From assembly GCF_900111595.1 (NCBI RefSeq), contig NZ_FOHN01000019.1:1-64000 (forward strand): a stretch of DNA of 64,000 bases, written 5' to 3'. A program made the translations under genes and the position numbers. Positions 16,522 to 25,478 of this stretch are shown here, in pieces. Under the pieces are notes generated by a model. The model saw only the letters and a list, made by a program, of their open reading frames with translations. It did not search any database and was not told the origin of the DNA. The stretch comes from [Clostridium] polysaccharolyticum (lineage in GTDB: Bacteria > Bacillota > Clostridia > Lachnospirales > Lachnospiraceae). Every line of letters begins with the position of its first letter. Position 1 is the stretch's first letter.

Positions 16522-17482
16522 ATCTCCCAATCGCATCTAAGAAAATTTTTCGGATAGAAGCATGCACATCTGGTTCTAACAGCTCCATATTCTCCCTATA
16601 CACAGCCCCACCTGCCATAGCCTGATGTCCACCGCCACTTCCAATATTTTTTAACGCTTCGTAAGTTACCTTCCCAGCATTAATTTCTCTCACTTCGCTT
16701 CTTACAGAAAATTTAAGTCCATTATCTCTTTTGGCATAAACAACAGAAACATCTACAACATCCAGTGCAAGAATAAAGTCTGATATCATACCTATTAGTG
16801 CATCTGGACAATCAAACGGAATATATGAAAATCCCGTATGTTCATATACCTGGACAGACTCAATTGCAGCACCATATGCTTTCAAATCTTTAAACTCCAT
16901 AGTATTGGCAAACATGCTGCTGAATTTTTCTTTATCCGCTCTATGATACAAATATGCAAACATAGAAACATCTAAATCCGTGACACCTCTTGAAAAATCA
17001 GCTGTATCCACTTTAATTCCGTAACACAATGCCGCTGCCGCATTTGGTGTAATAGGAATATTACCCTTCTTAAAATACTCCGCTATCAGCGTAGCACAAG
17101 CTCCCACAATTCGAATGTCCTTATATTGATAATCCGCCTCTATAAACGTTGGATGATGGTCAATACAAGCAACCTCTTCTCCAATAAGATCCATTACATT
17201 GGCATTATTCTTTTGAGAATCAACATGTACAATATAATCCTCATCCTTCATTTCTTGCAATTCTTCTTTAGAATAAATCTGTATATCAAAGGTTGAGAGC
17301 ATTCGCCTCGTGCTTAACTTATCTATTCTTCCATAATAGCACAATACACTTGCGATTCCATGATACTTTAAAAACTCCTGTAACCCATAGGCACTTGCAA
17401 TTGCATCTGGATCAGGGAAATTATGAGTCTGGATATATACGGCATGATCTCTTAATAATCTTATCAAGTCTTCATTTTCCAC
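16520..17482 (-). CDS. DHH-family phosphoesterase (NrnA-like)
   Basis: This 320-aa protein has the DHH-DHHA1 layout. Metal-binding motifs are visible: HNFPDPDAIASA, HVDSQ and CIDHHP near the N-terminus, and the DHHA1 GSGGGHQAMAGG near the end. Related proteins cleave nano-RNA, pAp or cyclic di-AMP products. The exact substrate is not clear, because the second motif (VDSQ) differs from the usual VDT. The ORF extends upstream into the histidine kinase gene, but AGGAGG seven nt before a GTG at 17482 (VENEDLIRLL) and a promoter at 17520-17548 argue for the GTG start. Confidence 0.86.
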   Translation of the reverse strand: MENEDLIRLLRDHAVYIQTHNFPDPDAIASAYGLQEFLKYHGIASVLCYYGRIDKLSTRRMLSTFDIQIYSKEELQEMKDEDYIVHVDSQKNNANVMDLIGEEVACIDHHPTFIEADYQYKDIRIVGACATLIAEYFKKGNIPITPNAAAALCYGIKVDTADFSRGVTDLDVSMFAYLYHRADKEKFSSMFANTMEFKDLKAYGAAIESVQVYEHTGFSYIPFDCPDALIGMISDFILALDVVDVSVVYAKRDNGLKFSVRSEVREINAGKVTYEALKNIGSGGGHQAMAGGAVYRENMELLEPDVHASIRKIFLDAIGR

Positions 17483-17519
17483 AAAACAGCCTCCTGTCCC
17501 TTTGAAAATTAATGTAAAT

Positions 17520-17548
17520 AGTATACCGTACTTGCAATTTAACCGCAA
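17520..17548 (-). promoter_or_regulatory. Promoter of the DHH phosphoesterase gene
   Basis: On the minus strand TTGCGG, 17-nt spacer, TATACT, ending about 38 nt before the GTG start. It lies between the kinase stop and the DHH start. Confidence 0.6.
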
Positions 17549-17558
17549 GTAAGGAATC

Positions 17559-18863
17559 TTACCCATTCATTGGTATATCTATGTACAAGGAAAACCTCTG
17601 GTCTTTACATTCGATATTCAATTTGCCATTACTTCTTCTAACACTATTACCAATATTGGTTAAGCCATAACCGTGATTAAGCTTATCTTCTTTATCTGTA
17701 ACAACCAGATTCTGTTCAATACGGATATTTTTATTCACGGAATTACTTATGATGAAAGACAGATATCCGTGCTCACATCTGCCATAGAATGAAATGTCCC
17801 TTTTTTTATTAGATGGTATTTTTGCACATGCCTCAATGGCATTATCAAGACTGTTTGCAACCATTACACACAGATCCATAGGTTCCACTTTTACCTCTTC
17901 GGGTAATGCAACATTTATATTCAATTCAATCTTTTTCGATAATGCAATTTCTCTCTTTTCGTTGACAATGGAGTCAACAATGGAGTTTCCTGTATGTATT
18001 ACCACACTAACATTATCCATTTTCGTTTGAATATTACTCACATACGAGCTTACTCCGTCCAAATCCCCCTTGTCAATCATTCCTTTCATTACAATCAAAT
18101 GATTCTTCATATCATGTTTAATAGCTCTTGTTTCTCTATTTACTTTATCTAGTTTCTTATAATAGGAGTATTGACTTTTTATCTGCGATTCCAATGTTTT
18201 ATTCACTACTTTATAGTATTCTTTCGCCATTGCATTATCTAAACTTAAAGCAAAACATACCAGATACAGACCTGCAATGCCAAGTACAAATGTTATCAAT
18301 GCTGTTGGAAAATAAGGAAATTCTATATTATAAGCTTCAACAAACATTGCTATACCTAGTACCAAGTCTCCTTCAATAGCAAGCACGAGCATTCCTAATA
18401 GCTGCCTTACAGATGCTACCCTTTTTTTCGCTATATCCTGTTCAAACAATGATGTCTGATTAATAATCCGTACAATACAGCTTAAAATTACCAGACAAAT
18501 TAAATCCAAAAGGACTTGCCTGCTAGTATCTGATACTACCACAATCTCCAGAGTATCACCAAAAATAACTCCACATAATATCTGCAAAGCACACCAGACC
18601 GATTCTGCAATTGTAGATATTGTAGTTCTCTCTAAAAAGGTTCCTTCAAAAATAAAGAAGATAACCAGAGGGAACATAACGCTAAACCGGAATTTACCTA
18701 AAGGCAAATGGCTAACTAGCGGAATATAGACTGCACCTGCTGCAATATATTTAACTATTCTTTTAAATTTAATTGGGAATTTAACAACTTCTAAGAAACT
18801 GCCAACAAACATTACCATAAAGGCGCAATAAAATAACTGGGTCGCAATTTTCTCAACCTGCAC
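17559..18863 (-). CDS. GHKL (AgrC/CitA-like) sensor histidine kinase
   Basis: This 434-aa protein has six or seven membrane helices (residues 10-210), then a dimerisation helix with the phospho-acceptor His in IKHDMKNHLIV, then a GHKL ATPase domain with the N-box MVANSLDNAIEAC and a G-box YGLTNIGNSVRRSNG. This layout is that of AgrC/FsrC peptide sensors and of BlpH/ComD. It overlaps the response regulator gene by 11 nt, so translation is coupled. No agrB/agrD-type peptide gene is present nearby, so the ligand is unknown. Confidence 0.9.
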   Translation of the reverse strand: MQVEKIATQLFYCAFMVMFVGSFLEVVKFPIKFKRIVKYIAAGAVYIPLVSHLPLGKFRFSVMFPLVIFFIFEGTFLERTTISTIAESVWCALQILCGVIFGDTLEIVVVSDTSRQVLLDLICLVILSCIVRIINQTSLFEQDIAKKRVASVRQLLGMLVLAIEGDLVLGIAMFVEAYNIEFPYFPTALITFVLGIAGLYLVCFALSLDNAMAKEYYKVVNKTLESQIKSQYSYYKKLDKVNRETRAIKHDMKNHLIVMKGMIDKGDLDGVSSYVSNIQTKMDNVSVVIHTGNSIVDSIVNEKREIALSKKIELNINVALPEEVKVEPMDLCVMVANSLDNAIEACAKIPSNKKRDISFYGRCEHGYLSFIISNSVNKNIRIEQNLVVTDKEDKLNHGYGLTNIGNSVRRSNGKLNIECKDQRFSLYIDIPMNG

Positions 18864-19581
18864 CTAGCTTATGCTCCTTTCTTAAATAAGCTAAAAAACT
18901 CTCTTTAAATGCTTTTAACTTCAATCTGCTTACATACACGGTATCGCCATTGAGCATAGTAACTGTTGTCTGATCATGCTCTTGGACGTAAGCTAGATTA
19001 ATTAAATATGACTTATGTACACGGAAAAAATTTCGATTTGCTAATTGTTTGTCTATTTCATTAATTTTATTGTCTACAAGATATGTTTTCTGTGTAGTAT
19101 AAACCTGTAACTTTCTATCTACTGTCTCACAATAGATTATATTATCACACACTACTTGTAAAAACTTCTGTCCCTGATTCAGCACAATTAAGCGTTTTTC
19201 TCTTTCTTCTTTTCGCTTCATAATTAAATCCATCGTACGAAACAGCTGTTCCGATTTAATGGGTTTTAGCAAATAGCGTAATGCACTTACCTCAAATGCA
19301 CGATATGCTTCTTCCTGATGATTGGTTACAAAGATAATCTCAGAAAAAATACGGTTTCTTCGCAATGTCTGAGCTACTTCTAACCCACTCATTCCATCAT
19401 TCATTTCGACGTCTAAACAAAACAGCCCAAACTCTGAGCAATTTGCTTCGAGCAATTCTTCACCTGAAGTAAAATACTCAATTTGAAATTCAGCCCCACG
19501 CTGTTTTGCATAATCCTCCAATGCTGCCCCTGCTTGCTCTCTGAAAAATGATTCATCATCGCATACTGCTATTTTAAGCAT
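18853..19581 (-). CDS. LytTR-family response regulator (AgrA/VirR-like)
   Basis: This 242-aa protein has a receiver domain (LKIAVCDDE acidic pocket, phospho-acceptor Asp in LFCLDVEMNDGMSG, Lys in LLKPI) followed by a LytTR DNA-binding domain (IIYCETVDRKLQVYT, then NFFRVHKSYLINLAYV). It is the partner of the overlapping GHKL kinase. The ORF extends 18 codons upstream, but AAAGGAGGG five nt before the ATG at 19581 fixes the start. A strong promoter lies at 19679-19707. It is just downstream of the cellulase operon on the same strand, but regulation of those genes is not shown. Confidence 0.92.
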   Translation of the reverse strand: MLKIAVCDDESFFREQAGAALEDYAKQRGAEFQIEYFTSGEELLEANCSEFGLFCLDVEMNDGMSGLEVAQTLRRNRIFSEIIFVTNHQEEAYRAFEVSALRYLLKPIKSEQLFRTMDLIMKRKEEREKRLIVLNQGQKFLQVVCDNIIYCETVDRKLQVYTTQKTYLVDNKINEIDKQLANRNFFRVHKSYLINLAYVQEHDQTTVTMLNGDTVYVSRLKLKAFKESFLAYLRKEHKLGAG

Positions 19582-19678
19582 ACGCTCCCTCCTTTCGACA
19601 AACAAACCTCCCTTATGTAGCCCTTTATTCAACATTTGTCATAAAAAACAAAAAGGTATTTACATTTTCTCTAGTAAT

Positions 19679-19707
19679 ATTTTACAGACATGGTGTCGTA
19701 CTGTCAA
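19679..19707 (-). promoter_or_regulatory. SigA promoter of the LytTR/GHKL two-component operon
   Basis: On the minus strand TTGACA, 17-nt spacer, TAAAAT, about 95 nt upstream of the regulator start. Confidence 0.75.
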
Positions 19708-19783
19708 TTACTAAAACACAAAAATTTATTATTAAGGTGTTTTTTGTTGAAAACTGATAACTTACTTTGTTACTTTTTTACGT

Positions 19784-19822
19784 AAAGAGGGACTATTTTT
19801 CACAAAATAGTCCCTCTCTTTT
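19784..19822. terminator. Terminator after the GH9 cellulase gene
   Basis: A 13-bp perfect stem GAGGGACTATTTT / AAAATAGTCCCTC with a 4-nt loop. The T-run is short on the minus strand (TTTACG) and better on plus (TCTTTTT). Confidence 0.7.
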
Positions 19823-19852
19823 TATATATATTTACTATATATTTATTTCGTA

Positions 19853-22417
19853 TTATTGTGGAAGAACACCACTTACAACTTTATCTCCAACAAATACTAC
19901 TGCACCGTTTTCATAGGAGTAGTCATCAGATTGGTCAAAGTTTGACCAGTCTTTCTTAGCAACACGGATACCCATGTCAAGCTTACCATCACTGATTAAT
20001 GCATTTTCACAACCTGCAAATGTTATTTTGATGTAAGAATCAGCACCATCTTTAACAACTTCAACATTTGTTTTGGAAGTTAAAGAATCATAATAAGGAG
20101 CTACATTTAAGTTTAATCCAACGTTATCAATGAAAATGCTGTAATCAGAAGCATTGTCATTAAAGTAATAGCGAATTTCTACGTCATTTAAATCAACTTT
20201 GCTCTTAGATGTTACCGTCCATTGTCCACCAATTGAATTTGATGAAGCAGCTGTTTTTGTAATTGCAACATTAACATCTCCTTCTGGAACAACAACTGGT
20301 GCTTTGGATGGTGCTACACTTGGTTTCACGCTTGGTGCTACACTTGGTTTCACGCTTGGTGCCACACTTGGTTTTACACTTGGTGCTACACTTGGTTTTA
20401 CACTTGGTGCTACACTTGGTTTTACGCTTGGTGCTACACTTGGTCTTACTACTACAGCACCGCCTGCATATGGATCTTCACCAAATACTAATTTAGAACC
20501 TTCGTAAACTGGAATACTTGTTACAGAGTTACCTGCACCACCTTGAGTTTTGTTGATTCCCTTGAAGGATGGGCTCTTTGTGAAATCCCATTTACATGGA
20601 GCTGCAATTCTGAACTGAAGTTCACTTCTATACTGGCTCTGTCCACCTGGGAAGATCTTAGCACCTGATAAATCAATATTTACATAATAAATATTTTCAT
20701 CACTTGTTGGGAATGGTCCTGTTACTTTAGCACCACTCTGATTGTAGTTTGTTGCAAGTGTCATATCGCTTGGTGCGTATCCTTGAGCAATTACATCAGA
20801 TAAATCCATGTAGAATCTGTAGGATAAATTATCTGTTACTCTTGCTGGCCAACATGTTTTATTGTAAACTGTAGCTTTAATTTCTACAAAATTGATTTTG
20901 TTTGTGCTATCTTGAGCATTTACAGCTGCTTTAAGGTCAAATTCCTGACCAACTTCTTCAACTGCATTTAAGTTAGGATCGACTGTTCCACCGAATTTGC
21001 TGTACATCTTAGCCATTAAGCCTGTAAAACCTGAGTTGTAATCAACAGCAACTTCGTTCATGCAATAGTCAGATCTTGTATCTGTATATCCATCACTTGC
21101 ATCTGGTCCACCAACTAAAGCACCTGTTAATGTATGAATGTTAACTTCTGGATCTGCACTTAAGTTATCTGTACAAACACCACTCGCTGTTCTGTGATGA
21201 GGTGATTTTGGAGGATTTACACCAAATCCACAAACAAAGGATCTACCTGTGCTTCCTAAGCAGTAATCTGCTTGAGACTTAGCAAAGTCTTCATATGTAG
21301 CAACTTTATCTTCTGAACATAATCCAGATTCAGCCCAAATTGTTGCTAAGAAAGCTGTATTACATGCATATCTTAAAGATCCCCAAGAATCTAACCAAGC
21401 TAATCCCTTAGGAGTGTATTTAATTCTTGCTCCACCCCATCCTGTTGTCCAGTAATCAAGGTACTGCTCAGCGGATTCTTTGAATCTGTCTTCTCCTGTT
21501 AATTCAGCAAGCAAAATTCTTGCTCCATAACTCTTGTTATCCCATCCTTGAGTCCATTTATATCCCCAGTAATTTGTCTGGCCTTCCATTTCCCATCCAG
21601 AAACATAATCAAGAGCTTTATCTAAATATTTCTGTTCGCCTGTTTTCTTGTATAACCAAGCACCTGCCCAAGACATTTCATCTGCATATCCTGAGTATGA
21701 TCTGTAGTATGCACCAGCAATTGTATCATAGTAAGAATCACTCTTCATTGCATCTGCTAAATCATATAATTCTTCTGCATGTTTTAAACATGTAGCTGCG
21801 AAAGAAGGATCAGATTCTTCAAATACCATAGAAGCTGTTGCTAAGGAAGCTGCTGCTTCTGCAACTGCACAAGAACCGCCTTTTGAAAGTGTTACTTTAT
21901 AAGAAGGTCTTGTCATTTTTGCTTCTACAACTTCTGCTGCTCCCCAGAATGCGTGGTCAGCATCTCCACCAACTTGGAAGTAGTATTCATTTTTAGAAGC
22001 ATGACATTTGATAAGGTATTCATTTAAACGTTTTAACTGTTGTAACATGTACTTATCCTGACCAGATTTTGTGTAAGCATCTGTATCCTCTAAGTAAGAC
22101 CATGCTAACATTGTTCCTGTGTATGCCATTGGGAAGTTAAGTTTTAAGTTATCACCAGCGTCATACCAGCCACCTGTAAGATCAACGTTGTTGTCCTTAC
22201 CATCGTTCATACAAGAATCACCTTTCCAGTTTGAACGAATGTCATCTTCCATTTTACCGGATTCTTGTAATTCATAAAATAATAAAGATTTTGATAATGC
22301 ATCACCATAGTTATAGTTTGATGCAGCCTTTACAGCTGTAGGTGCAGCTGTTGTCAATGATGCAGCTGTCATAGCAACTGCTAAAGTAGCACTAAGTGCT
22401 TTTTTAGTTAATCTCAT
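19853..22417 (-). CDS. Secreted GH9 endoglucanase: GH9-CBM3c-linker-CBM3
   Basis: After a signal peptide (MRLTKKALSATLAVAMTA...VKA) comes a GH9 domain (residues 40-470) with the catalytic-base region DLTGGWYDAGD and the acid in CMNEVAVDYNSGF. A CBM3c-like module (about 490-640) typical of processive GH9 enzymes follows, then a Pro-Ser linker of PSVAPSVK units, then a C-terminal CBM3 ending DWSNFDQSDDYSY. No dockerin or SLH domain, so a free extracellular cellulase. It cleaves beta-1,4-glucan, probably processively. The ORF extends six codons upstream, but AAAGGGAG precedes the ATG at 22417. Second gene after GH48, separated by 68 nt. 854 aa. Confidence 0.95.
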   Translation of the reverse strand: MRLTKKALSATLAVAMTAASLTTAAPTAVKAASNYNYGDALSKSLLFYELQESGKMEDDIRSNWKGDSCMNDGKDNNVDLTGGWYDAGDNLKLNFPMAYTGTMLAWSYLEDTDAYTKSGQDKYMLQQLKRLNEYLIKCHASKNEYYFQVGGDADHAFWGAAEVVEAKMTRPSYKVTLSKGGSCAVAEAAASLATASMVFEESDPSFAATCLKHAEELYDLADAMKSDSYYDTIAGAYYRSYSGYADEMSWAGAWLYKKTGEQKYLDKALDYVSGWEMEGQTNYWGYKWTQGWDNKSYGARILLAELTGEDRFKESAEQYLDYWTTGWGGARIKYTPKGLAWLDSWGSLRYACNTAFLATIWAESGLCSEDKVATYEDFAKSQADYCLGSTGRSFVCGFGVNPPKSPHHRTASGVCTDNLSADPEVNIHTLTGALVGGPDASDGYTDTRSDYCMNEVAVDYNSGFTGLMAKMYSKFGGTVDPNLNAVEEVGQEFDLKAAVNAQDSTNKINFVEIKATVYNKTCWPARVTDNLSYRFYMDLSDVIAQGYAPSDMTLATNYNQSGAKVTGPFPTSDENIYYVNIDLSGAKIFPGGQSQYRSELQFRIAAPCKWDFTKSPSFKGINKTQGGAGNSVTSIPVYEGSKLVFGEDPYAGGAVVVRPSVAPSVKPSVAPSVKPSVAPSVKPSVAPSVKPSVAPSVKPSVAPSKAPVVVPEGDVNVAITKTAASSNSIGGQWTVTSKSKVDLNDVEIRYYFNDNASDYSIFIDNVGLNLNVAPYYDSLTSKTNVEVVKDGADSYIKITFAGCENALISDGKLDMGIRVAKKDWSNFDQSDDYSYENGAVVFVGDKVVSGVLPQ
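20311..20444 (-). repeat. 24-bp tandem repeat encoding the PSVAPSVK linker of the GH9 enzyme
   Basis: About five and a half near-identical 24-bp units. On the plus strand the unit reads CTTGGTGCTACACTTGGTTT plus four bases. The repeat also opens false ORFs on the opposite strand. Confidence 0.9.
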
Positions 22418-22448
22418 ATTTTTCTCCCTTTCCATTTTTTAATAAAGC

Positions 22449-22470
22449 CTCGGTGATTTTCACCACCGAG
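22449..22470 (-). promoter_or_regulatory. Hairpin in the GH48-GH9 intercistronic region
   Basis: A 7-bp stem CTCGGTG / CACCGAG with an 8-nt loop sits between the GH48 stop and the GH9 Shine-Dalgarno. It lacks a T-run (TTTATT follows). It may protect the upstream mRNA or partly terminate, which would set the GH48:GH9 ratio. Confidence 0.55.
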
Positions 22471-22485
22471 ACCTGCTATTTTTAA

Positions 22486-25089
22486 TTAGATTTCGTTACC
22501 GCTTACGCAAGCACCGTTTACATATACAACTGCGCCATAGTCATTTGAAGAATCAAAGTTAGACCAGTCAGCTTTTGCAAAACGAATACCTAAGTTTAAG
22601 TTAGAAGATGAATCAATATCATAATTTGAATTAAATGTGATTTCGAAGTAACCATCTGCTTCAGATGTTGGATTTGACATCTTCACATATTTAACTTTTA
22701 CATCACTTGTTAAAGATGCATAGTAAGGAGCTTTGCTTAAGCTTAAACCAGCATTATCAATATAAGCAACATTGTCAGCTGAACCTTCGTTTTTGATATA
22801 GTAACGGATTGTAATATCGCTTAATGCAACAGAACCTTCTGTATTTGTAATAGACCACTGACCATTTCCAGCATTTACTTTAACACCTGATGTTGATGGT
22901 GCTACGCTTGGTTTCACGCTTGGTTTCACACTTGGTGCTACGCTTGGTTTTACACTTGGTTTCACACTTGGTTTCACACTTGGTGCTACGCTTGGTTTTA
23001 CACTTGGTGCTACGCTTGGTTTTACACTTGGTTTTACACTTGGTTTTACTACTTCACCTGAAATACTATCATCAATTCCTAATTCAGAAGCAAGGTTAGA
23101 AGCTACGCCATTTGCAACAGCATATTCAACCTGAGCCCAGAATCTATGATATTTCATCATAACTGTTTCATTATTTTCATATGCAGCTAGGATTCTGTCA
23201 TAGTCAGCATCATTCTTGTAGCTCTGACGGATGCTTAAGAATGTAGCACCTGGTTCAATTACAGAACCGTCAGGCATTGTTCCTCTCCAGCCAGATGGAA
23301 TATATACTTCTTGTGTAAAGAATCTTTCAGCAGCATCCCAAGGACTTTCTACTGCAACACCCTTATCATCAATGTAATTGTCATGCATACAGTCAATTAA
23401 TGCAATAGCTGTATCTCTATATTTGTCAACATCACCTGTATTGTATTTATTATTAGCAGCTGCAACATATAATAATGCATTTGCTAATGAACCAGCAACA
23501 CCAACGTCTTCGCCATAGCTTTCAACTTCAACTGTCAAGTTTTTGTTCTTTCCTTCCCATCCTTCGATTGTCTGGCCTTCTCTCCATGTGTCTGGCTGAC
23601 CATGCCAAATTAAGTTAGATGGAATAGAGAATGTCTTATCTGTTACTGTTACTTGAGATTCAGCCCAATTAGCCCACTTATTAACTAAGTTAGCAACATC
23701 TTTATCTCCTGATCTGTAGTAATATTCACACATACGTTGCATAGACCAAGCCTGCATACCGAACCATCTGTTACTTCCTGGGTCATTGTATACTGGGTGT
23801 TCTGTGTAACCCATGCCATAGAATGTGCTTACATCTGAAGGAACATTTTCATATGCACCTTTCCAGGAGTTTGTACATCCACCAGCGATTGCTCCATCGT
23901 CAGACTGTAACCATGTGTATAATTCTTTCTGTCTCTGTAAAGACTTAGTCCAGTCAGATTTTCCTGTAGAAGCTTTTCCAATGAAGTCACTGTCTTGAGA
24001 ACAAGCAAATGCAGCAAATGGACTCTGGTATCCGAAATGGGAGTGTGAACAGCCAATTCTCCAAGACCAGCTCTGAGTTGTAGAACCACCCCAAGCATAG
24101 TACCAGGATAATAAATAATGCTGTGAACTACGTCCACTTCCAGCTTTCTTAGGACTTCCAATTTCTCTAAAGTATTTATCAAACATGGAGTATCTTAAAT
24201 AATCACCTAATTTAGCTGTTTTAGCTGTTAAATTAGAAATATTAACTCCATCTTCTTCAGCAGCATCTCTAGCACCATACATAGCCTGGATTAAACGAGC
24301 ATCAGCATCTGGTGCGTTAGTGTATTTCCACTGTGCAGAGTAGCCATTGTCTTTTGTGAATAAGTCTAAGTATCCGTTTGGTCCACCGTTCTTTAAATCA
24401 TCCCAGCATGGCTGAGGAACAGTTTCGAAACAGGATTCTTCTCTACCACGTTGATATGTATTGATGTAAACTGGTTTAGTAGAATTCTTGTTTCCTCTTA
24501 AACCGAATCCATAGAAGTTGTCAACGTCAATTAACCAGTGCATACCATAGATATATGGATTTCCATAAGCACTCTTTAATTCGTTAGCAATTGGATCAGA
24601 ACCAACTGCTGCACCAGATACTAACTGGCTAGGATATTTTGTTACATCTTCATATTCACTAGCATATGTAGCTGGGCTTGATGTATTGTAATCTGTCTGG
24701 CCAGGCTGATCTTTTGATGTAGGAATGTAGTAATTTTCTACAACGTCCCAAGCATCTGCTAATTCTGAATAATCACCTGTAACAGCACCTTTCATAGCTT
24801 CTAACCAGATTAAGTAGGAAGCTGCTTCTGATGTGGATTCATGTCCCTGATCAGGAGCTTCTACCATTAATGTTTCAACTGAATGGTAAGGAACACCATT
24901 TTCATCGAAATATCCTGAAGCATCATCTTTTACTGTATTATAAATATCTAAAAATCTCTGTGCGTATTTACTATTACTTTTAGCAGCTTTTGCTGTAGTT
25001 GCAGCTGATACATTTGGTACGATAGAAGTTGCAAGCATAGCTGCAGTTCCCATTACACATATTGCCCTTTTTAATTTTTGATTAAACAT
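22486..25089 (-). CDS. Secreted GH48 cellobiohydrolase: GH48-linker-CBM3
   Basis: This 867-aa protein has a signal peptide (MFNQKLKRAICVMGTAAMLA...VSA) and a GH48 domain over residues 35-680. The acid Glu is in the conserved APDQGHESTSEA segment, and WHGQPDTWREGQTIEGWEGK is typical of the family. A Pro-Ser linker of PSVKPSVA units and a C-terminal CBM3 (RYYIKNEGSAD to FAKADWSNFDSSNDYG) complete it. GH48 enzymes release cellobiose from reducing ends of crystalline cellulose. No dockerin. AAGGAGGAG precedes the ATG. First gene of a GH48-GH9 operon, the classic synergistic pair. Confidence 0.96.
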   Translation of the reverse strand: MFNQKLKRAICVMGTAAMLATSIVPNVSAATTAKAAKSNSKYAQRFLDIYNTVKDDASGYFDENGVPYHSVETLMVEAPDQGHESTSEAASYLIWLEAMKGAVTGDYSELADAWDVVENYYIPTSKDQPGQTDYNTSSPATYASEYEDVTKYPSQLVSGAAVGSDPIANELKSAYGNPYIYGMHWLIDVDNFYGFGLRGNKNSTKPVYINTYQRGREESCFETVPQPCWDDLKNGGPNGYLDLFTKDNGYSAQWKYTNAPDADARLIQAMYGARDAAEEDGVNISNLTAKTAKLGDYLRYSMFDKYFREIGSPKKAGSGRSSQHYLLSWYYAWGGSTTQSWSWRIGCSHSHFGYQSPFAAFACSQDSDFIGKASTGKSDWTKSLQRQKELYTWLQSDDGAIAGGCTNSWKGAYENVPSDVSTFYGMGYTEHPVYNDPGSNRWFGMQAWSMQRMCEYYYRSGDKDVANLVNKWANWAESQVTVTDKTFSIPSNLIWHGQPDTWREGQTIEGWEGKNKNLTVEVESYGEDVGVAGSLANALLYVAAANNKYNTGDVDKYRDTAIALIDCMHDNYIDDKGVAVESPWDAAERFFTQEVYIPSGWRGTMPDGSVIEPGATFLSIRQSYKNDADYDRILAAYENNETVMMKYHRFWAQVEYAVANGVASNLASELGIDDSISGEVVKPSVKPSVKPSVAPSVKPSVAPSVKPSVKPSVKPSVAPSVKPSVKPSVAPSTSGVKVNAGNGQWSITNTEGSVALSDITIRYYIKNEGSADNVAYIDNAGLSLSKAPYYASLTSDVKVKYVKMSNPTSEADGYFEITFNSNYDIDSSSNLNLGIRFAKADWSNFDSSNDYGAVVYVNGACVSGNEI
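22901..23048 (-). repeat. 12/24-bp tandem repeat encoding the PSVKPSVA linker of the GH48 enzyme
   Basis: About twelve 12-bp units coding PSVK or PSVA. The DNA is nearly identical to the linker tract of the GH9 gene 2.5 kb away, in the same orientation. Confidence 0.9.
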
Positions 25090-25135
25090 GAGACTCCTCC
25101 TTAAAAAATTACATTAATGTTTATTTGCAAGTTCA

Positions 25136-25163
25136 ATTATAGATTTTTTAGACAAGTTTTCAA
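25136..25163 (-). promoter_or_regulatory. SigA promoter of the cellulase operon
   Basis: On the minus strand TTGAAA, 16-nt spacer, TATAAT, about 47 nt before the GH48 ATG. Upstream, near 25205-25218, is an imperfect cre-like dyad (AGAAAACATTTTCT) whose position is not typical for CcpA repression. The rest of 25090-25478 holds the hemerythrin terminator and no credible gene. Confidence 0.65.
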
Positions 25164-25397
25164 TAATTTGTGACCGTAATGTATTTTATTTTTACGTGAA
25201 ATGCAGAAAACATTTTCTTGCTGTTTTTTATATCAGTAATTATGAATATTATCTAACTAATTACTGTCACTTAGTTGTGCATATTGTATAATTCCGTTGT
25301 CTGTTTCGCCTAGAAACTTGCTTTATTATGGTGTTATTTGTTGAAATATTGGAATTCTTTATGCTCTTTTCTTGTAACCACGTGCAATTATTCGACA

Positions 25398-25435
25398 AAA
25401 AAAGAACTGCTCTTTTCTCAAAAAACAGTTCTTTT
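25398..25435 (-). terminator. Terminator of the hemerythrin gene
   Basis: A 9-10 bp stem AAAGAACTG / CAGTTCTTT with an A/T-rich loop, followed by seven T on the minus strand. Confidence 0.8.
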
Positions 25436-25478
25436 CCTGCATATATTCCTATGTTCCCATTCATCTTTTGTGTTTATT

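Noticed and set aside
20199-20507. Plus-strand ORFs over the cellulase linkers (also 22890-23099) coding GATLGFTL or HLVLHLV repeats.
   Set aside because: They are the opposite strand of the PSVAPSVK-coding repeats, with no Shine-Dalgarno or promoter; a side effect of repeat composition.
25205-25218. A cre-like dyad AGAAAACATTTTCT upstream of the GH48 promoter.
   Set aside because: It misses the central CG and outer TG/CA bases of cre and lies about 45 nt upstream of the -35; too weak to call.
25267-25464. A 65-codon minus-strand ORF downstream of hemerythrin.
   Set aside because: It overlaps the hemerythrin terminator and has no Shine-Dalgarno.
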